The position numbers were made by a program, and so were the translations under genes. Below, one piece after another: positions 1-8,045 of a stretch of 64,000 nt of DNA. Below the pieces are notes generated by a model. It did no database searches. It was not told where the DNA came from and saw only the letters and a list, made by a program, of their open reading frames with translations. Origin of the DNA: Kocuria palustris (GTDB lineage Bacteria; Actinomycetota; Actinomycetes; Actinomycetales; Micrococcaceae); the NCBI RefSeq assembly GCF_016907795.1, contig NZ_JAFBCR010000001.1:2046001-2110000 (forward strand), written 5' to 3'. Position 1 is the stretch's first letter, and every line of letters begins with the position of its first letter.

Positions 1-153
1 AACGGATTACGCAAAGACACGGTCATGCTCGCCCCGATGCAATCCCTGGCCCTGCAACTGCAAGCCGACAATCCCGGGGATTGGATGGTCCACTGCCACA
101 ACCTGTACCACGGCGAGGCCGGAATGATGATCGAGATGAGATACCGCCGATGA
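1..153 (+). CDS. Multicopper oxidase, C-terminal fragment
   Basis: The last 50 codons of a gene that begins left of the window. They end in the C-terminal type-1/type-3 copper signature of multicopper oxidases: DWMVHCHNLYH followed by EAGMM, giving the HCH pair, a downstream His and the axial Met. Such enzymes (CueO/CopA-type) oxidise Cu(I) to less toxic Cu(II) outside the membrane. The stop TGA overlaps the next start as ATGA (150-153), so the two are translationally coupled. The copper genes that follow support a copper-resistance role. The N-terminal domains cannot be seen, so laccase versus CueO-like assignment is open. Confidence 0.88.
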   Translation, partial: NGLRKDTVMLAPMQSLALQLQADNPGDWMVHCHNLYHGEAGMMIEMRYRR

Positions 154-1016
154 CGCTCATGCCCCGACGGGCTCTCCTCGGTTTGGGCCTGGTCACAGGG
201 ACCGGGCTGGCGGTCGCAGCTTGCTCCCCGCAGCCGGGTACCTCCACATCGGCCCCCTCCGGTGAGGGCGCCGGCGAGGCCACGGCGATCACTCATGTCC
301 ATGCCATCACGCGCGCTCCGGCCGACGGGGCCGTGCTGCTGGCCACCCACGAGGGCCTCTACCGTCTCGAGGACGGGGACCTGACCAGAGCCGGGCCCAT
401 CGTGGATCTGATGGGCTTCACCATCGCCGCCGACGGCCGCTACCTGGCCTCAGGCCACCCCGGCCTGGGCGTGGACCTACCCGAGCCATTGGGGCTGGCC
501 GAGTCCGCCGACGGCGGGCAGAGCTGGAGTGTGCTCTCTCGCGGCGGGGAATCGGATTTCCACGCCCTGGCTGCCGGCCCCGCCGGGATCATCGCCTTCG
601 ATGGGCAACTTCGGTTCAGCCCCGACGGGCGCACCTGGCAGATGCGCGCCATTCCCTCGGCCCCGGTTTCTTTGGCCGTGTCCCCGAAATCGGGAGCGGT
701 GCTGGCTGCCACAGAAAACGGCGTGCTGCGCTCCACTGACGACGGCGCCAGCTGGTCCCCCCTGAACACCCCCCAGCTGGCCTCACTGGTGGCCTGGGCC
801 GACGACCGCACCATCGCCGCCACAGGGATTGACGGGCGCCTGCTGACCAGCACCGATGCCGGTGCTAACTGGACCTCCAGTGAAGAACCCCTCGGGGAGA
901 TCACCGCCCTGGGGGCCAGCCGCACCGATGACGGTGACGTAGAAGCGCTGCTGATGGCAAAAAACCAGGTGCTGCGCACGGTCGACGGGGGAGCGACAAC
1001 ACAGCAGCTGCTGTGA
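150..1016 (+). CDS. Tat-exported lipoprotein, F510_1955-type glycosylhydrolase-like beta-propeller
   Basis: The start at 150 is chosen because ATGA overlaps the oxidase stop and because it gives a clean N-terminus: twin arginine (MPRRALLGLG), a hydrophobic stretch, and the lipobox AVAAC. The mature part has repeated S-x-D-x-G-x-x-W motifs (SADGGQSW, SPDGRTW, STDDGASW, STDAGANW) characteristic of BNR/sortilin-type beta-propellers. Proteins of this kind recur beside multicopper oxidases and copper ATPases in actinobacteria and are often annotated as F510_1955 family glycosylhydrolase. A catalytic activity is not evident. An extracytoplasmic partner in copper handling is an inference from the neighbours. 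Confidence 0.75.
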   Translation: MTLMPRRALLGLGLVTGTGLAVAACSPQPGTSTSAPSGEGAGEATAITHVHAITRAPADGAVLLATHEGLYRLEDGDLTRAGPIVDLMGFTIAADGRYLASGHPGLGVDLPEPLGLAESADGGQSWSVLSRGGESDFHALAAGPAGIIAFDGQLRFSPDGRTWQMRAIPSAPVSLAVSPKSGAVLAATENGVLRSTDDGASWSPLNTPQLASLVAWADDRTIAATGIDGRLLTSTDAGANWTSSEEPLGEITALGASRTDDGDVEALLMAKNQVLRTVDGGATTQQLL

Positions 1017-1098
1017 CAGCTGGGCTGTGAGCTGACCAGGGCCGAGAATGCCCACCGGGCGGGACTTACCGCAACAAGACAACTTCAGGGAGACGACC

Positions 1099-1329
1099 AT
1101 GAGCGAGGCCTCTAAGCGCCAGGAGATGGTCCCGGCGATGAGCGCCGAAGGCGCGGCTCTGTCGCGGAAGCGGCTGAGCGGCATCGGCGCAGCTCGGGGG
1201 CTGGCTCTGATCGGGTTGACCGCTATCCACTACCTGCCCGCCCTGGTGGCCGGGGTGGGCTTAGGAAGCATCACAACTTCCCGGAAACCCCTCGCCAAAT
1301 ATACCCCCGGGGGGTACTGTCGAGAATGA
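1099..1329 (+). pseudogene. Truncated DUF418/acyltransferase-like membrane protein
   Basis: An ATG at 1099 with a purine-rich ribosome site (CAGGGAGA) opens a 76-residue frame. Residues around 26-48 (RLSGIGAARGLALIGLTAIH) match the first transmembrane helix of DUF418/DUF1624-type proteins, which normally run to about 350-400 residues. After VAGVGLG the similarity stops, and the frame runs through the copper operator to a chance stop. The rest of the gene seems lost, with the copB promoter region joined at about 1262. A short expressed peptide is possible but unlikely to work. Confidence 0.6.
1302..1316. promoter_or_regulatory. CsoR-type copper operator upstream of copB
   Basis: TACCCCCGGGGGGTA is a G/C-tract palindrome flanked by TA on each side, the form known for CsoR/RcnR-family operators. 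It lies 23 bases before the copB start and directly upstream of its ribosome site (GAGGAGG). Known CsoR biology would have Cu(I) release the repressor and induce the pump. No csoR gene is visible in the window, so the regulator must be elsewhere, perhaps to the left. Confidence 0.65.
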
Positions 1330-1339
1330 GGAGGCAACT

Positions 1340-3478
1340 ATGACGGATTCGCACGCCCACCACCATGGTGGAGCCTCGCCCTTACGCGAGGCCCCCACCC
1401 CCGATCACCCCCACGATTCCCAGGACGAGCACTCGGGTGACGGCGGCCACGAGGGAAACGGTGACCATGGAGGCCATGGTGGACATGACCACGTCGCCAT
1501 GTTCCGCCGCTTGTTCTGGATCTCCCTGGTCATCTCGATCCCCACGATCTTTCTCAGCGGCAGCTTCGCGCACCTGCTGGGCTACCAGTTGCCGGACAAC
1601 GCACTGATCACCTGGGTCCCCGTGATCCTCGGCACCGTGCTCTACGTCTGGGGCGGCCGCCCGTTCCTGACCGGTGCGGTCGACGAACTCCGGCAGCGCA
1701 AACCCGGCATGATGACCCTGATCACCCTGGGCATCTCGGTGGCGTTCTTCGCATCCTGGGGCAGCCACCTCGGGCTGCTGCCACCGGACCTGGAGTTCTG
1801 GTGGGAGCTGGCACTGCTGGTCGTGATCATGCTGCTGGGGCACTGGGTCGAGATGGCGTCTCTGGCCCGCACCTCCAACGCGCTCGATGAGCTCGCGGCC
1901 CTGCTGCCCGACGAGGCTGAGGTGCTCGACCCTGACGGCTCGACGCGAACGGTCGCGCCCTCGGACCTCGCCGTGGGCGACCGCGTGCTGGTCCGTCCGG
2001 GCGGACGCATCCCCGCCGACGGTGAGGTGGTCGAGGGTGCGGCCGACGTGGACGAGTCCATGGTCACCGGCGAGTCGGTGCCCGTCACGCGCGGGCGGGG
2101 TGACCGGGTCGTGGCCGGCACCGTGGCCACCGATCGACCGCTGACCCTCGAGGTCACCGAGATCGGCGAGAACACGGCCCTGGCCGGTATCCAGCGCCTG
2201 GTCCAGGACGCTCAGTCCTCCTCGACCCGCGCCCAGCGCCTGGCCGACAAGGCGGCGAACCTGCTGTTCTGGTTCGCCCTCCTCGCTGCCGCGATCACCG
2301 CCGTCGTGTGGGCGATCCTCGGCACACCCAGCATGGCGCTGGTCCGTGTTGTCACCGTCCTGGTCATCGCCTGTCCCCACGCTCTGGGGCTTGCGATCCC
2401 GCTGGTCGTCTCGATCTCGACCGGACGGGCCGCCCGCCAGGGCATCCTCGTCTCGGACCGCAAGGCCCTTGAGCTCGTGCGCAGCATCGACACCGTCGTC
2501 TTCGACAAGACCGGCACCCTCACCCTCGGCGAGCCCGCTCTGCTGGGCGTGCAGCTGGCACCAAACGCCCCGGCGGGCATGAACGAGGACCGTCTCGTGG
2601 CCCTCGCGGCCGCGACCGAAGCGCAGAGCCAGCACCCTCTGGCGCGGGCGATCGTGGCCGCCGCACAAGACCGTAACCTTGCCGTGCCGCAGGCCACCGG
2701 CCACGACAGCGCGACCGCGGTCGGCGTCTCGGCCACCGTCGAGGGCACCGACATCCGCGTCGGTGGCCCCGCGCTGCTCAGCCAGGCCGGTGCGGAGCCG
2801 CTGTTCACCGACGAATGGGCTCAGGACGGGCGGATCGTTCTGCACGTCCTCGTCGAGGGCCGAGTTGCCGGGGCCCTAGCCTTGGCCGACGAGGTCCGTC
2901 CGGCCGCCCGCGAGGCGATCGAGGCCCTGCACCGCCTGGGGATCGAGACGGCGATGCTGACCGGCGATGCCCACAACGTCGCCGAGGCCGTTGGCCGCGA
3001 ATTGGGCATCGACCGCATCGAGGCTCAGGTCCGTCCCGAGGAGAAGAGCGCCCGGGTCCGCCAGTTGCAGGAACAGGGCAAGAAGGTCGCGATGGTCGGC
3101 GATGGTGTGAACGATGCTCCGGCTCTGGCCCAGGCCGATGTCGGGCTCGCGATCGGCGCCGGAACCGACGTCGCGATCGCCTCGGCCGGGATCATCCTCG
3201 CCTCCGAGGATCCGCGCGCGGTGGTCTCGGTCGTGCGGCTCTCGCGCGCCTCCTACCGCAAGATGGTGCAGAACCTCTGGTGGGCTGCCGGCTACAACCT
3301 GATCTCGGTGCCGCTGGCAGCCGGTGTGCTGGCCCCCATCGGGTTCGTCATGCCCATGGCCATCGGCGCGCTGCTCATGGGCGCCTCTACGGTGGTGGTC
3401 GCGCTCAATGCGCAGACGCTGCGCGGCCTCGACCTCACCGCTGAGGGGTCGGTCGAATGGGCAAAGAATCAGACCTGA
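1340..3478 (+). CDS. copB: Copper-translocating P1B-type ATPase, CopB subtype
   Basis: A 712-residue membrane pump for copper export. It begins with a His-rich cytosolic tail (residues 5-51, many HH/HGG repeats) instead of CxxC metal-binding domains, then helix pairs, the actuator motif TGES (243-246), the ion-path motif CPH (345-347), the phosphorylation site DKTGT (Asp389), HP (432-433), TGD (541-543) and the hinge GDGVND (587-592). CPH with a His-rich N-terminus defines the CopB branch, as opposed to CPC CopA pumps. The start follows GAGGAGG by about 6 bases. The CsoR-like operator just upstream and the copper genes on both sides support copper, though silver is also possible. All catalytic motifs are present, so it should be active. 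Confidence 0.93.
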   Translation: MTDSHAHHHGGASPLREAPTPDHPHDSQDEHSGDGGHEGNGDHGGHGGHDHVAMFRRLFWISLVISIPTIFLSGSFAHLLGYQLPDNALITWVPVILGTVLYVWGGRPFLTGAVDELRQRKPGMMTLITLGISVAFFASWGSHLGLLPPDLEFWWELALLVVIMLLGHWVEMASLARTSNALDELAALLPDEAEVLDPDGSTRTVAPSDLAVGDRVLVRPGGRIPADGEVVEGAADVDESMVTGESVPVTRGRGDRVVAGTVATDRPLTLEVTEIGENTALAGIQRLVQDAQSSSTRAQRLADKAANLLFWFALLAAAITAVVWAILGTPSMALVRVVTVLVIACPHALGLAIPLVVSISTGRAARQGILVSDRKALELVRSIDTVVFDKTGTLTLGEPALLGVQLAPNAPAGMNEDRLVALAAATEAQSQHPLARAIVAAAQDRNLAVPQATGHDSATAVGVSATVEGTDIRVGGPALLSQAGAEPLFTDEWAQDGRIVLHVLVEGRVAGALALADEVRPAAREAIEALHRLGIETAMLTGDAHNVAEAVGRELGIDRIEAQVRPEEKSARVRQLQEQGKKVAMVGDGVNDAPALAQADVGLAIGAGTDVAIASAGIILASEDPRAVVSVVRLSRASYRKMVQNLWWAAGYNLISVPLAAGVLAPIGFVMPMAIGALLMGASTVVVALNAQTLRGLDLTAEGSVEWAKNQT

Positions 3479-3587
3479 CCCGGGTCGTCAGCGTGGCCAT
3501 CAATTCTTCGCCAGTCTGTTGTCGCAGGGTTGGCATAGAGACTTTCAGGCCATCCACGCCTGAAGGAACATCAACGAAGGAGACGAG

Positions 3588-4226
3588 ATGAAGAAGTCCA
3601 TCTGGACTACCAGCATGGCCGCTACCGCAGCGGTGAGCATGCTCGCGCTGACCGCCTGCGGAGGCACCGCGGAGGAGGAAGACGCACAACCCGCACCGTC
3701 GCAGACGGCGTCCGAGGCGGCGGCTGCGCCGTCGACATCGTCCGAGTCATCGAATATGGACATGGGCATGGATCATGGTTCCGGGGGTATGGCCGGGCAC
3801 AATCCCGAGGGCGGGCCCCCGCCCGAGGGCATCGAGGCCGCAGCCGATCCCACCTATCCGATCGACTCGACGGCGGTTCTCACCGCTGACCACATGCCCG
3901 GCATGGCGGGGTCAGAGGCGACGATCACCGGTGCCTTCGATACGACGGCCTACTCGGTGAGCTACACGCCCACAGATGGTGGCGAGCCCGTCGTCGACCA
4001 CAAGTGGGTCGTGCACGAGGAGCTGGAAGATCCGGGTGAGGCGCCTCTTCCGGCGGGTACCGAGGTCGTGCTGGAGGCCGATCACATGCCCGGCATGGAG
4101 GGCGCCGAGGCGACGATCGAGAGCTCGACCGAGGAGACCGTGTACATGGTCGACACCACGATCGATGGCATGGAGATGGCCAACCACAAGTGGTTCGTCG
4201 AAAGCGAGCTCCAGCCCGCCGAGTAA
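3588..4226 (+). CDS. YdhK-type lipoprotein with tandem DUF1541 domains
   Basis: A 212-residue exported lipoprotein. It has a lysine start region, a hydrophobic segment and the lipobox LTAC (Cys at about 24), then an acidic Ser/Ala linker and a Met/His-rich stretch (MDMGMDHGSGGM). Two DUF1541 repeats follow, each with the core ADHMPGM...ATI and ending in HKW (residues about 85-145 and 150-208). The repeated Met/His clusters are suited to Cu(I) binding at the outer membrane face. AAGGAG lies 6 bases before the ATG. It sits between copB and the Cys-rich storage protein, which supports a copper-buffering role; no enzymatic function is known for the family. Confidence 0.8.
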   Translation: MKKSIWTTSMAATAAVSMLALTACGGTAEEEDAQPAPSQTASEAAAAPSTSSESSNMDMGMDHGSGGMAGHNPEGGPPPEGIEAAADPTYPIDSTAVLTADHMPGMAGSEATITGAFDTTAYSVSYTPTDGGEPVVDHKWVVHEELEDPGEAPLPAGTEVVLEADHMPGMEGAEATIESSTEETVYMVDTTIDGMEMANHKWFVESELQPAE

Positions 4227-4316
4227 GCGTGAAAGGGGCGGTGTCCCGGCCCGCGCGTCTTCACGAACTCTTCATGGCTTCGCCCTTCCGCCTCCTGCCG
4301 GTCGCTGTCTATGGTC

Positions 4317-4352
4317 AACGGAGCGGGTTGGTGCCTGCCAGCCCGCTCCGTT
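4317..4352 (+). promoter_or_regulatory. Leader hairpin before the Cys-rich copper protein
   Basis: AACGGAGCGGG (4317-4327) and CCCGCTCCGTT (4342-4352) form a perfect 11-bp stem with a 14-base loop. It ends 24 bases before the start codon at 4377. With no T-tract it is a weak terminator candidate; an mRNA-stabilising leader or a protein-binding site is as likely. Confidence 0.45.
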
Positions 4353-4376
4353 CGGATCGACAGAAAGAGCGAGACC

Positions 4377-4787
4377 ATGACTCATCACGTGAGCTCGATG
4401 CTGGAGACGTACCCGAAGGATCTCGGCGGCATCGACACCCAGAAACTGGCCGAATGCATCGAGGCCTGCTTCGAGTGCGCGCAGACCTGCACCGCCTGCG
4501 CCGACGCCTGCCTGGCCGAGGACATGGTCGCGGAGCTGACCCAGTGCATCCGTCTGAACCTGGACTGCGCCGACCTCTGCGAGACCACCGGGAGGGTGCT
4601 CTCCCGCCAGACCGGCAACAACATCGACGTCAACCGCGCCGCGCTCGAAACGTGCCGGACGGCGTGCCGGTCCTGCGCCGAAGAGTGCGAAAAGCACGTG
4701 GATATGCATGAGCATTGCCGGGTCTGCGCGGAGGCGTGCCGGCGCTGCGAGATCGCCTGCGCGGATCTGCTGGCCTCTCTGGATTGA
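4377..4787 (+). CDS. Four-helix-bundle copper-binding (Csp/DUF326) protein
   Basis: 136 residues with 18 cysteines, placed in helical CxxxCxxC spacing (27, 31, 34, 38, 41, 45, 57, 64, 68, 93, 97, 100, 104, 114, 117, 121, 124, 128). This matches the Csp/DUF326 family, whose four-helix bundles load many Cu(I) ions through Cys lining the core. There is no signal peptide (it starts MTHHVSSMLE), so it resembles the cytosolic Csp3 class that stores or buffers copper. It is the last gene of the copper block. An upstream in-frame ATG at 4311 lies before the leader hairpin and is not preferred. Confidence 0.88.
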   Translation: MTHHVSSMLETYPKDLGGIDTQKLAECIEACFECAQTCTACADACLAEDMVAELTQCIRLNLDCADLCETTGRVLSRQTGNNIDVNRAALETCRTACRSCAEECEKHVDMHEHCRVCAEACRRCEIACADLLASLD

Positions 4788-4942
4788 GACCGGCCTGCTC
4801 AGACCTTTGTTCGCCTTCCAGCAGGCTGAGGCTTGCCGCAGCAAGCTGGGGGCGAACCTCAACCGTGGGGGAGATGCCAACGGCGCCAAGCCACAACCAG
4901 GTGAGGATGACTGCGCGGTCTACCAGTGGCGTCCGGACCCAG

Positions 4943-4980
4943 TAATCCATGGGTCGTGGGTTCGATCCCCACAGGGCCCA
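4943..4980 (+). pseudogene. 3' fragment of tRNA-Lys(UUU), probable attachment site
   Basis: The 38 bases TAATCCATGGGTCGTGGG...GGGCCCA can be read as the last part of an anticodon loop, the 3' anticodon strand, variable loop, a perfect T-arm (GTGGG-TTCGATC-CCCAC) and the 3' acceptor strand GGGCCC plus A. No 5' half exists: no upstream TGGGCCC/GGGCCC partner or D-arm is present. Integrases that use tRNA 3' ends leave such a displaced fragment at one island end, with the intact gene at the other. The isoacceptor is inferred from the usual actinobacterial tRNA-Lys 3' sequence. Confidence 0.6.
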
Positions 4981-4983
4981 CTC

Positions 4984-5047
4984 TGTGATGTCTCAGCGCA
5001 TCGGAAGCACCCCGAACCCTCTTCGGTTCGGGGTGCTTCTCGTCGTG
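4984..5047 (+). repeat. IS481-end-like sequence with hairpin terminator
   Basis: TGTGATGTCTCAG..CATCGGAA and the following 40 bases closely match the left end of the IS481-family element at 23575, including the hairpin AAGCACCCCGAACC / GGTTCGGGGTGCTT (5005-5018 and 5025-5038, perfect 14-bp stem). The hairpin should end transcription of the tRNA side. The stem differs from the copy at 23596 by one base pair (G-C for A-T) changed on both arms. It may be a solo IS end, or a shared tRNA-trailer terminator that the IS acquired. The remaining 5048-5245 shows nothing else recognisable. Confidence 0.6.
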
Positions 5048-5245
5048 TTCGGAAGGCCGCCCAGGGACTGGAGGCTCGTCGCCGGGAGTCCGGGGCGGCG
5101 GGTTGGTGACACGTCGGCGAGGCCGGTTACGGCCCGAGTCTTCGTTCTTGGGGTGCCCGCGACGGGGTGCATAGGTTCGAAAGCAGGCGCGCCTCCGCTG
5201 CCAGCTGGCGTGCGACGAACCTGCCCGACCCGCGAGGGAGCCCCC

Positions 5246-6721
5246 ATGTCCACGTCCGCATCCTCCGAAGAGCCACCCGTCTCGCGCGACGCGTCCTCCG
5301 CCGAGCCGACGCCCCCTGTGGTCGATCCCACCGCCCCGCGGGATCGCTTCCCGCACGTCTACGTCATCCTGATCGTCTTCGCTCTGCTGGCCGCCGTCGC
5401 CAGCTGGATCGTCCCGGCAGGGCAGTACGAGCGGATGGCGGGACCGGGCGGCCAGGAGGTCGTGGATCCGGACAGCTTCTCGTTCATCGAGCAGTCGCCG
5501 GTCACCGCTATGCAGCTGCTCACCGCCATCCCGCGGGGTCTGGTGGATGCCGGGGCCATCGTGTTCTTCGTCTTCACGATCGGCGGCATGTTCGAGGTCA
5601 TCCGCCGCACGGGGCTGGTCGACGTCGCCCTGGCCGCCGTGGCGCGGGCCTTCTCCGGGCGGGGGATCGTGGTGATCCCCGTGCTGATGACGGTCTTCTC
5701 GCTGATCGCCAGCTTCATCGGCGTGCCCGAGCTCTCGCTGGTCTACATCCCGGCGATCATGCCGCTGATCCTCAGCCTGGGCTACGACCGAGTGGTGGCC
5801 GCCGGGATCGCGCTGCTGGGCACGGGCGCGGGCTTCGCCGCAGGTTTCCTCAACCCGATCAACACCGGGCTGGGCCAGCAGATCGCCGGGCTGGAGCCCT
5901 TCTCGGGCATCGGGCTGCGCATCGTGCTCTACGTCTTCTACCTGGCCACGGGCATCGCCTACGTGATGTGGTACGCCCGCCGCGTGGCCGCCGACCCCAC
6001 GCGCTCGGTGCTGCACGGTCATGCGGACACCACCATCCGCGACCGCGATCGCCTGGACCTGGAGTCCACCCCGCGCTTCACCGGGCGCCAGCGCGCGGCG
6101 GCCGTCGCCCTGCTCGTGCTGGCCGGGCTGCTGGTGTGGGGGATCCTCACCCAGGGCTGGTTCTTCCCCGAGTTCGCGGGCATGTTCATCCTCACCGCGA
6201 TCGTCGTCGGGCTGGTCGCGGGGCTGAAGACCCGCGAGATGGCCGAGGGGTTCGACCAGGGCATGCGCGATGTGCTCGCCGGCGCGCTCATCGTCGGTGT
6301 GGCCCGCGGCGTGGCCATCGTCCTCGAGGACGGGCACATCCTGGACACGATCGTCTACGGGCTGGGGGAGTCCGTGGGCTTCCTGCCGCCCGTGCTGTTC
6401 GTCGTCGGGATGTTCCTGATGCAGGCGGTGTTCAACCTGATCGTCCCGTCCGGCTCCGGGCAGGCGCTCGTGACTCTGCCCGTGCTGGCGCCGCTGTCGG
6501 ACATCCTGGGCGTCTCGCGCCAGTCGGCGGTGCTGGCGTATCAGACCGGCGACGGCATGACGAACGTGCTGTACCCGACCTCCGGGTACTTCATGGCGGC
6601 GCTGGTGGTCGGGCGCATCCCGTGGAACCGGTGGGTGCGCTTCTATGCCCCGCTGCTGGGGGTCTGGGTGCTGATCTCGATCGGCTTCCTGATCTTCGCC
6701 CAGGTCACCGGCTGGAGCTGA
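5246..6721 (+). CDS. YfcC-family C4-dicarboxylate/amino-acid carrier
   Basis: 491 residues with a hydrophilic Ser/Pro-rich N-tail of about 35, then 11-13 hydrophobic helices. The first helix ends in IVPAGQYER, the re-entrant signature of DcuC/YfcC/ArcD-type carriers. Other family motifs are GLVDAGAIVFFVF, the PINTGLGQQIAGL stretch (about 205-217) and PSGSGQALVTLPVLAPLSD near residue 410. Members move dicarboxylates or basic amino acids; the substrate cannot be read from sequence. ATG 5246 follows GAGGGAG. The gene stands alone and ends 9 bases before a 31-bp-arm palindrome shared with the opposing operon. Confidence 0.8.
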   Translation: MSTSASSEEPPVSRDASSAEPTPPVVDPTAPRDRFPHVYVILIVFALLAAVASWIVPAGQYERMAGPGGQEVVDPDSFSFIEQSPVTAMQLLTAIPRGLVDAGAIVFFVFTIGGMFEVIRRTGLVDVALAAVARAFSGRGIVVIPVLMTVFSLIASFIGVPELSLVYIPAIMPLILSLGYDRVVAAGIALLGTGAGFAAGFLNPINTGLGQQIAGLEPFSGIGLRIVLYVFYLATGIAYVMWYARRVAADPTRSVLHGHADTTIRDRDRLDLESTPRFTGRQRAAAVALLVLAGLLVWGILTQGWFFPEFAGMFILTAIVVGLVAGLKTREMAEGFDQGMRDVLAGALIVGVARGVAIVLEDGHILDTIVYGLGESVGFLPPVLFVVGMFLMQAVFNLIVPSGSGQALVTLPVLAPLSDILGVSRQSAVLAYQTGDGMTNVLYPTSGYFMAALVVGRIPWNRWVRFYAPLLGVWVLISIGFLIFAQVTGWS

Positions 6722-6730
6722 TCCCCATCC

Positions 6731-6804
6731 CTCTCCCGCCGAGTGGATACCCAGTTGCGCTGTCGGGCGCAATAGCGCAACTGGGTATCCACTCGGCGGG
6801 AGAG
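6731..6804. repeat. Long intergenic palindrome, family 1 copy A
   Basis: Perfect 31-bp arms (6731-6761 and 6774-6804) around a 12-base loop, containing the family core GCCGAGTGGAT..CCAGTTGCGCT. It sits between the convergent yfcC-like and SMR genes, within 10 bases of one stop and 5 of the other. It probably acts as a bidirectional terminator. Related copies are at 8086, 11672 and 26086. Confidence 0.85.
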
Positions 6805-6808
6805 GGCC

Positions 6809-7138
6809 TCAGTGCGCGGCGCCGAGTTCGATGAGCAGCACGCCGCCGATGATCAGGGCGATCCCCAGGCTCATGACCCGGGTGAGCGGCTCCTTGAACA
6901 GGACGCGGCTGAGGATCGCGGTGAGGGCCACGCCGGCTGCGGCCCACACGCCGTAGGCCACGCCCAGCGGCGTGCCCTCGGCGAGGGTCAGCGAGAGCAT
7001 GGAGAAGGCCAGGACGTAGCCGAGGCCGATCGCCAGCCACCACAGTCGGGAGCCGCCGGCGGCCATGCGCAGGCAGAGCGTGGCGCTGACCTCGAAGAGG
7101 ATCGCCAGGACGAGGGATGCGAGCGCGAGCATGGTCAC
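6809..7138 (-). CDS. SMR-family multidrug efflux subunit
   Basis: 109 residues with four transmembrane helices, the small multidrug resistance size. It has the helix-1 glutamate in LFEVSATLCLRMA (Glu16), W-A-A-A-G in helix 3 (GVWAAAGVALTA) and the ending FKEPLTRVMSLGIALIIGGV. SMR proteins are proton antiporters for cationic compounds and often work as heterodimers. It is the last gene of a TetR-SMR-SMR operon: its GTG start overlaps the TGA of the preceding SMR gene as GTGA (7135-7138). An ATG two codons in (7134) is an alternative start. Confidence 0.85.
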   Translation of the reverse strand: MTMLALASLVLAILFEVSATLCLRMAAGGSRLWWLAIGLGYVLAFSMLSLTLAEGTPLGVAYGVWAAAGVALTAILSRVLFKEPLTRVMSLGIALIIGGVLLIELGAAH

Positions 7139-7530
7139 GGGGTCGTCGCCGCCTTCTGCTGATCGTCAGGGGACAGGAGGTCCAGCGGGGCCCTCGACGA
7201 GGTCTCGTGCGCCTCCTGGGAGCCGAGCTCGACCAGCAGCACGCCGCCCATCACGGCGGCGATGCCGATGCCCATGGGCAGGGTGAGGGGCTCGTCGAAG
7301 ATCGCGGCGGACAGGAACGCTGTCAGGGCCACGCCGCAGGCGGCCCAGATGCCGTAGCCCACGCCGAGGCTCAAGCCCTCGCGCAGGGCTTGGAACAGGC
7401 ACAGGAAGGCGCTCGCGTAACCGATCACCACCACGGCGTAGAGCGCGGGCGCCTCGAGCGCCGCCTTCAGGGACAGCGTGGCGGTCACCTCCACCAGGAT
7501 CGCCAGGGTCAGGAAGAGCCATTTCCTCAT
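7135..7530 (-). CDS. SMR-family multidrug efflux subunit with C-terminal tail
   Basis: 131 residues: four helices with the conserved Glu14 (LVEVTATLSLKAA), GIWAACGVALTA in helix 3 and FDEPLTLPMGIGIAAVMGGV before helix 4. An unusual hydrophilic C-terminal tail of about 27 residues (SQEAHETSSRAPLDLL...) follows. Paired SMR genes of unequal length (as in YkkCD/EbrAB) usually form an obligate heterodimer. The start codon overlaps the TetR stop as ATGA and the stop overlaps the next start as GTGA, so all three are coupled. Confidence 0.85.
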   Translation of the reverse strand: MRKWLFLTLAILVEVTATLSLKAALEAPALYAVVVIGYASAFLCLFQALREGLSLGVGYGIWAACGVALTAFLSAAIFDEPLTLPMGIGIAAVMGGVLLVELGSQEAHETSSRAPLDLLSPDDQQKAATTP

Positions 7531-8036
7531 GAGTCGGCCTCCTTCTCGAGCAGGGACAGGGCGACGTCGAGCACGGCCGCGCGCTGGTCGTGATCCTGCG
7601 GGAGGATCCCCAGGCAGCGGTCGATCCAGGCGCCGTCGGCGAGGTAGCGCACAGCGGCCGCGCGCGGGTGGCTCAGCGAGCCGAACCAGGCATCCATCCG
7701 CTCGCCCCAGCGCACGGAGAGCTTCTCGCGCAGTCGGGGGTCGGCGAACAGCGCGAGATCGGCGGTGTCCATCTCGCCGAGCAGCGTGAGCTCCGCGTAG
7801 GCGCGCAGCCGCTGCTCGGGACTCGCGCCAGCGCCGGCCCGCTCCGACAGCTCGGTCTCCCAGCGGGCGAGCACGTGCTCCAGCACCGCGAAGGCCAGCG
7901 CCTCCTTGGTGGGGAAGTGGTGCACGACGCCGGGCTTGGTCAGCTTCGCCCCCTGTGCGACGGCGTCGATCGTCAGGGAGCGGCCATCGCGCAGGACGTC
8001 GAGAGCGGCGTCGAGGATCTGGGGCTTCGTCGTCAT
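7527..8036 (-). CDS. TetR-family repressor of the SMR operon
   Basis: 169 residues. Residues 5-50 hold a TetR helix-turn-helix (QILDAALDVL...TIDAVAQGAKLTKPGVVHHFPTKEALAFAVLEH), followed by a helical ligand domain. It is first in the operon with the two SMR genes, and an 8-bp-arm palindrome 10 bases before its start is a natural autoregulatory operator. Release by a cationic drug exported by the pump pair is an inference from comparable loci. Confidence 0.88.
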   Translation of the reverse strand: MTTKPQILDAALDVLRDGRSLTIDAVAQGAKLTKPGVVHHFPTKEALAFAVLEHVLARWETELSERAGAGASPEQRLRAYAELTLLGEMDTADLALFADPRLREKLSVRWGERMDAWFGSLSHPRAAAVRYLADGAWIDRCLGILPQDHDQRAAVLDVALSLLEKEADS

Positions 8037-8045
8037 GCTTCAAGC

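Noticed and set aside
1382-2845. 487-codon minus-strand frame across copB
   Set aside because: Antisense shadow of a gene with all P-type ATPase motifs; low-complexity composition.
4890-4980. A complete tRNA-Lys gene
   Set aside because: No 5' acceptor strand, D-arm or 5' anticodon strand can be found; only the 3' part is present.
4859-6772. Long open frame on the minus strand opposite the YfcC-type gene
   Set aside because: Its translation is Arg/Asp/His-rich with no domain, as expected for the antisense of a GC-rich membrane-protein gene.
6731-6804. CRISPR repeat or phage attachment site
   Set aside because: Single palindromes at scattered gene ends, with no spacer array and no flanking integrase.
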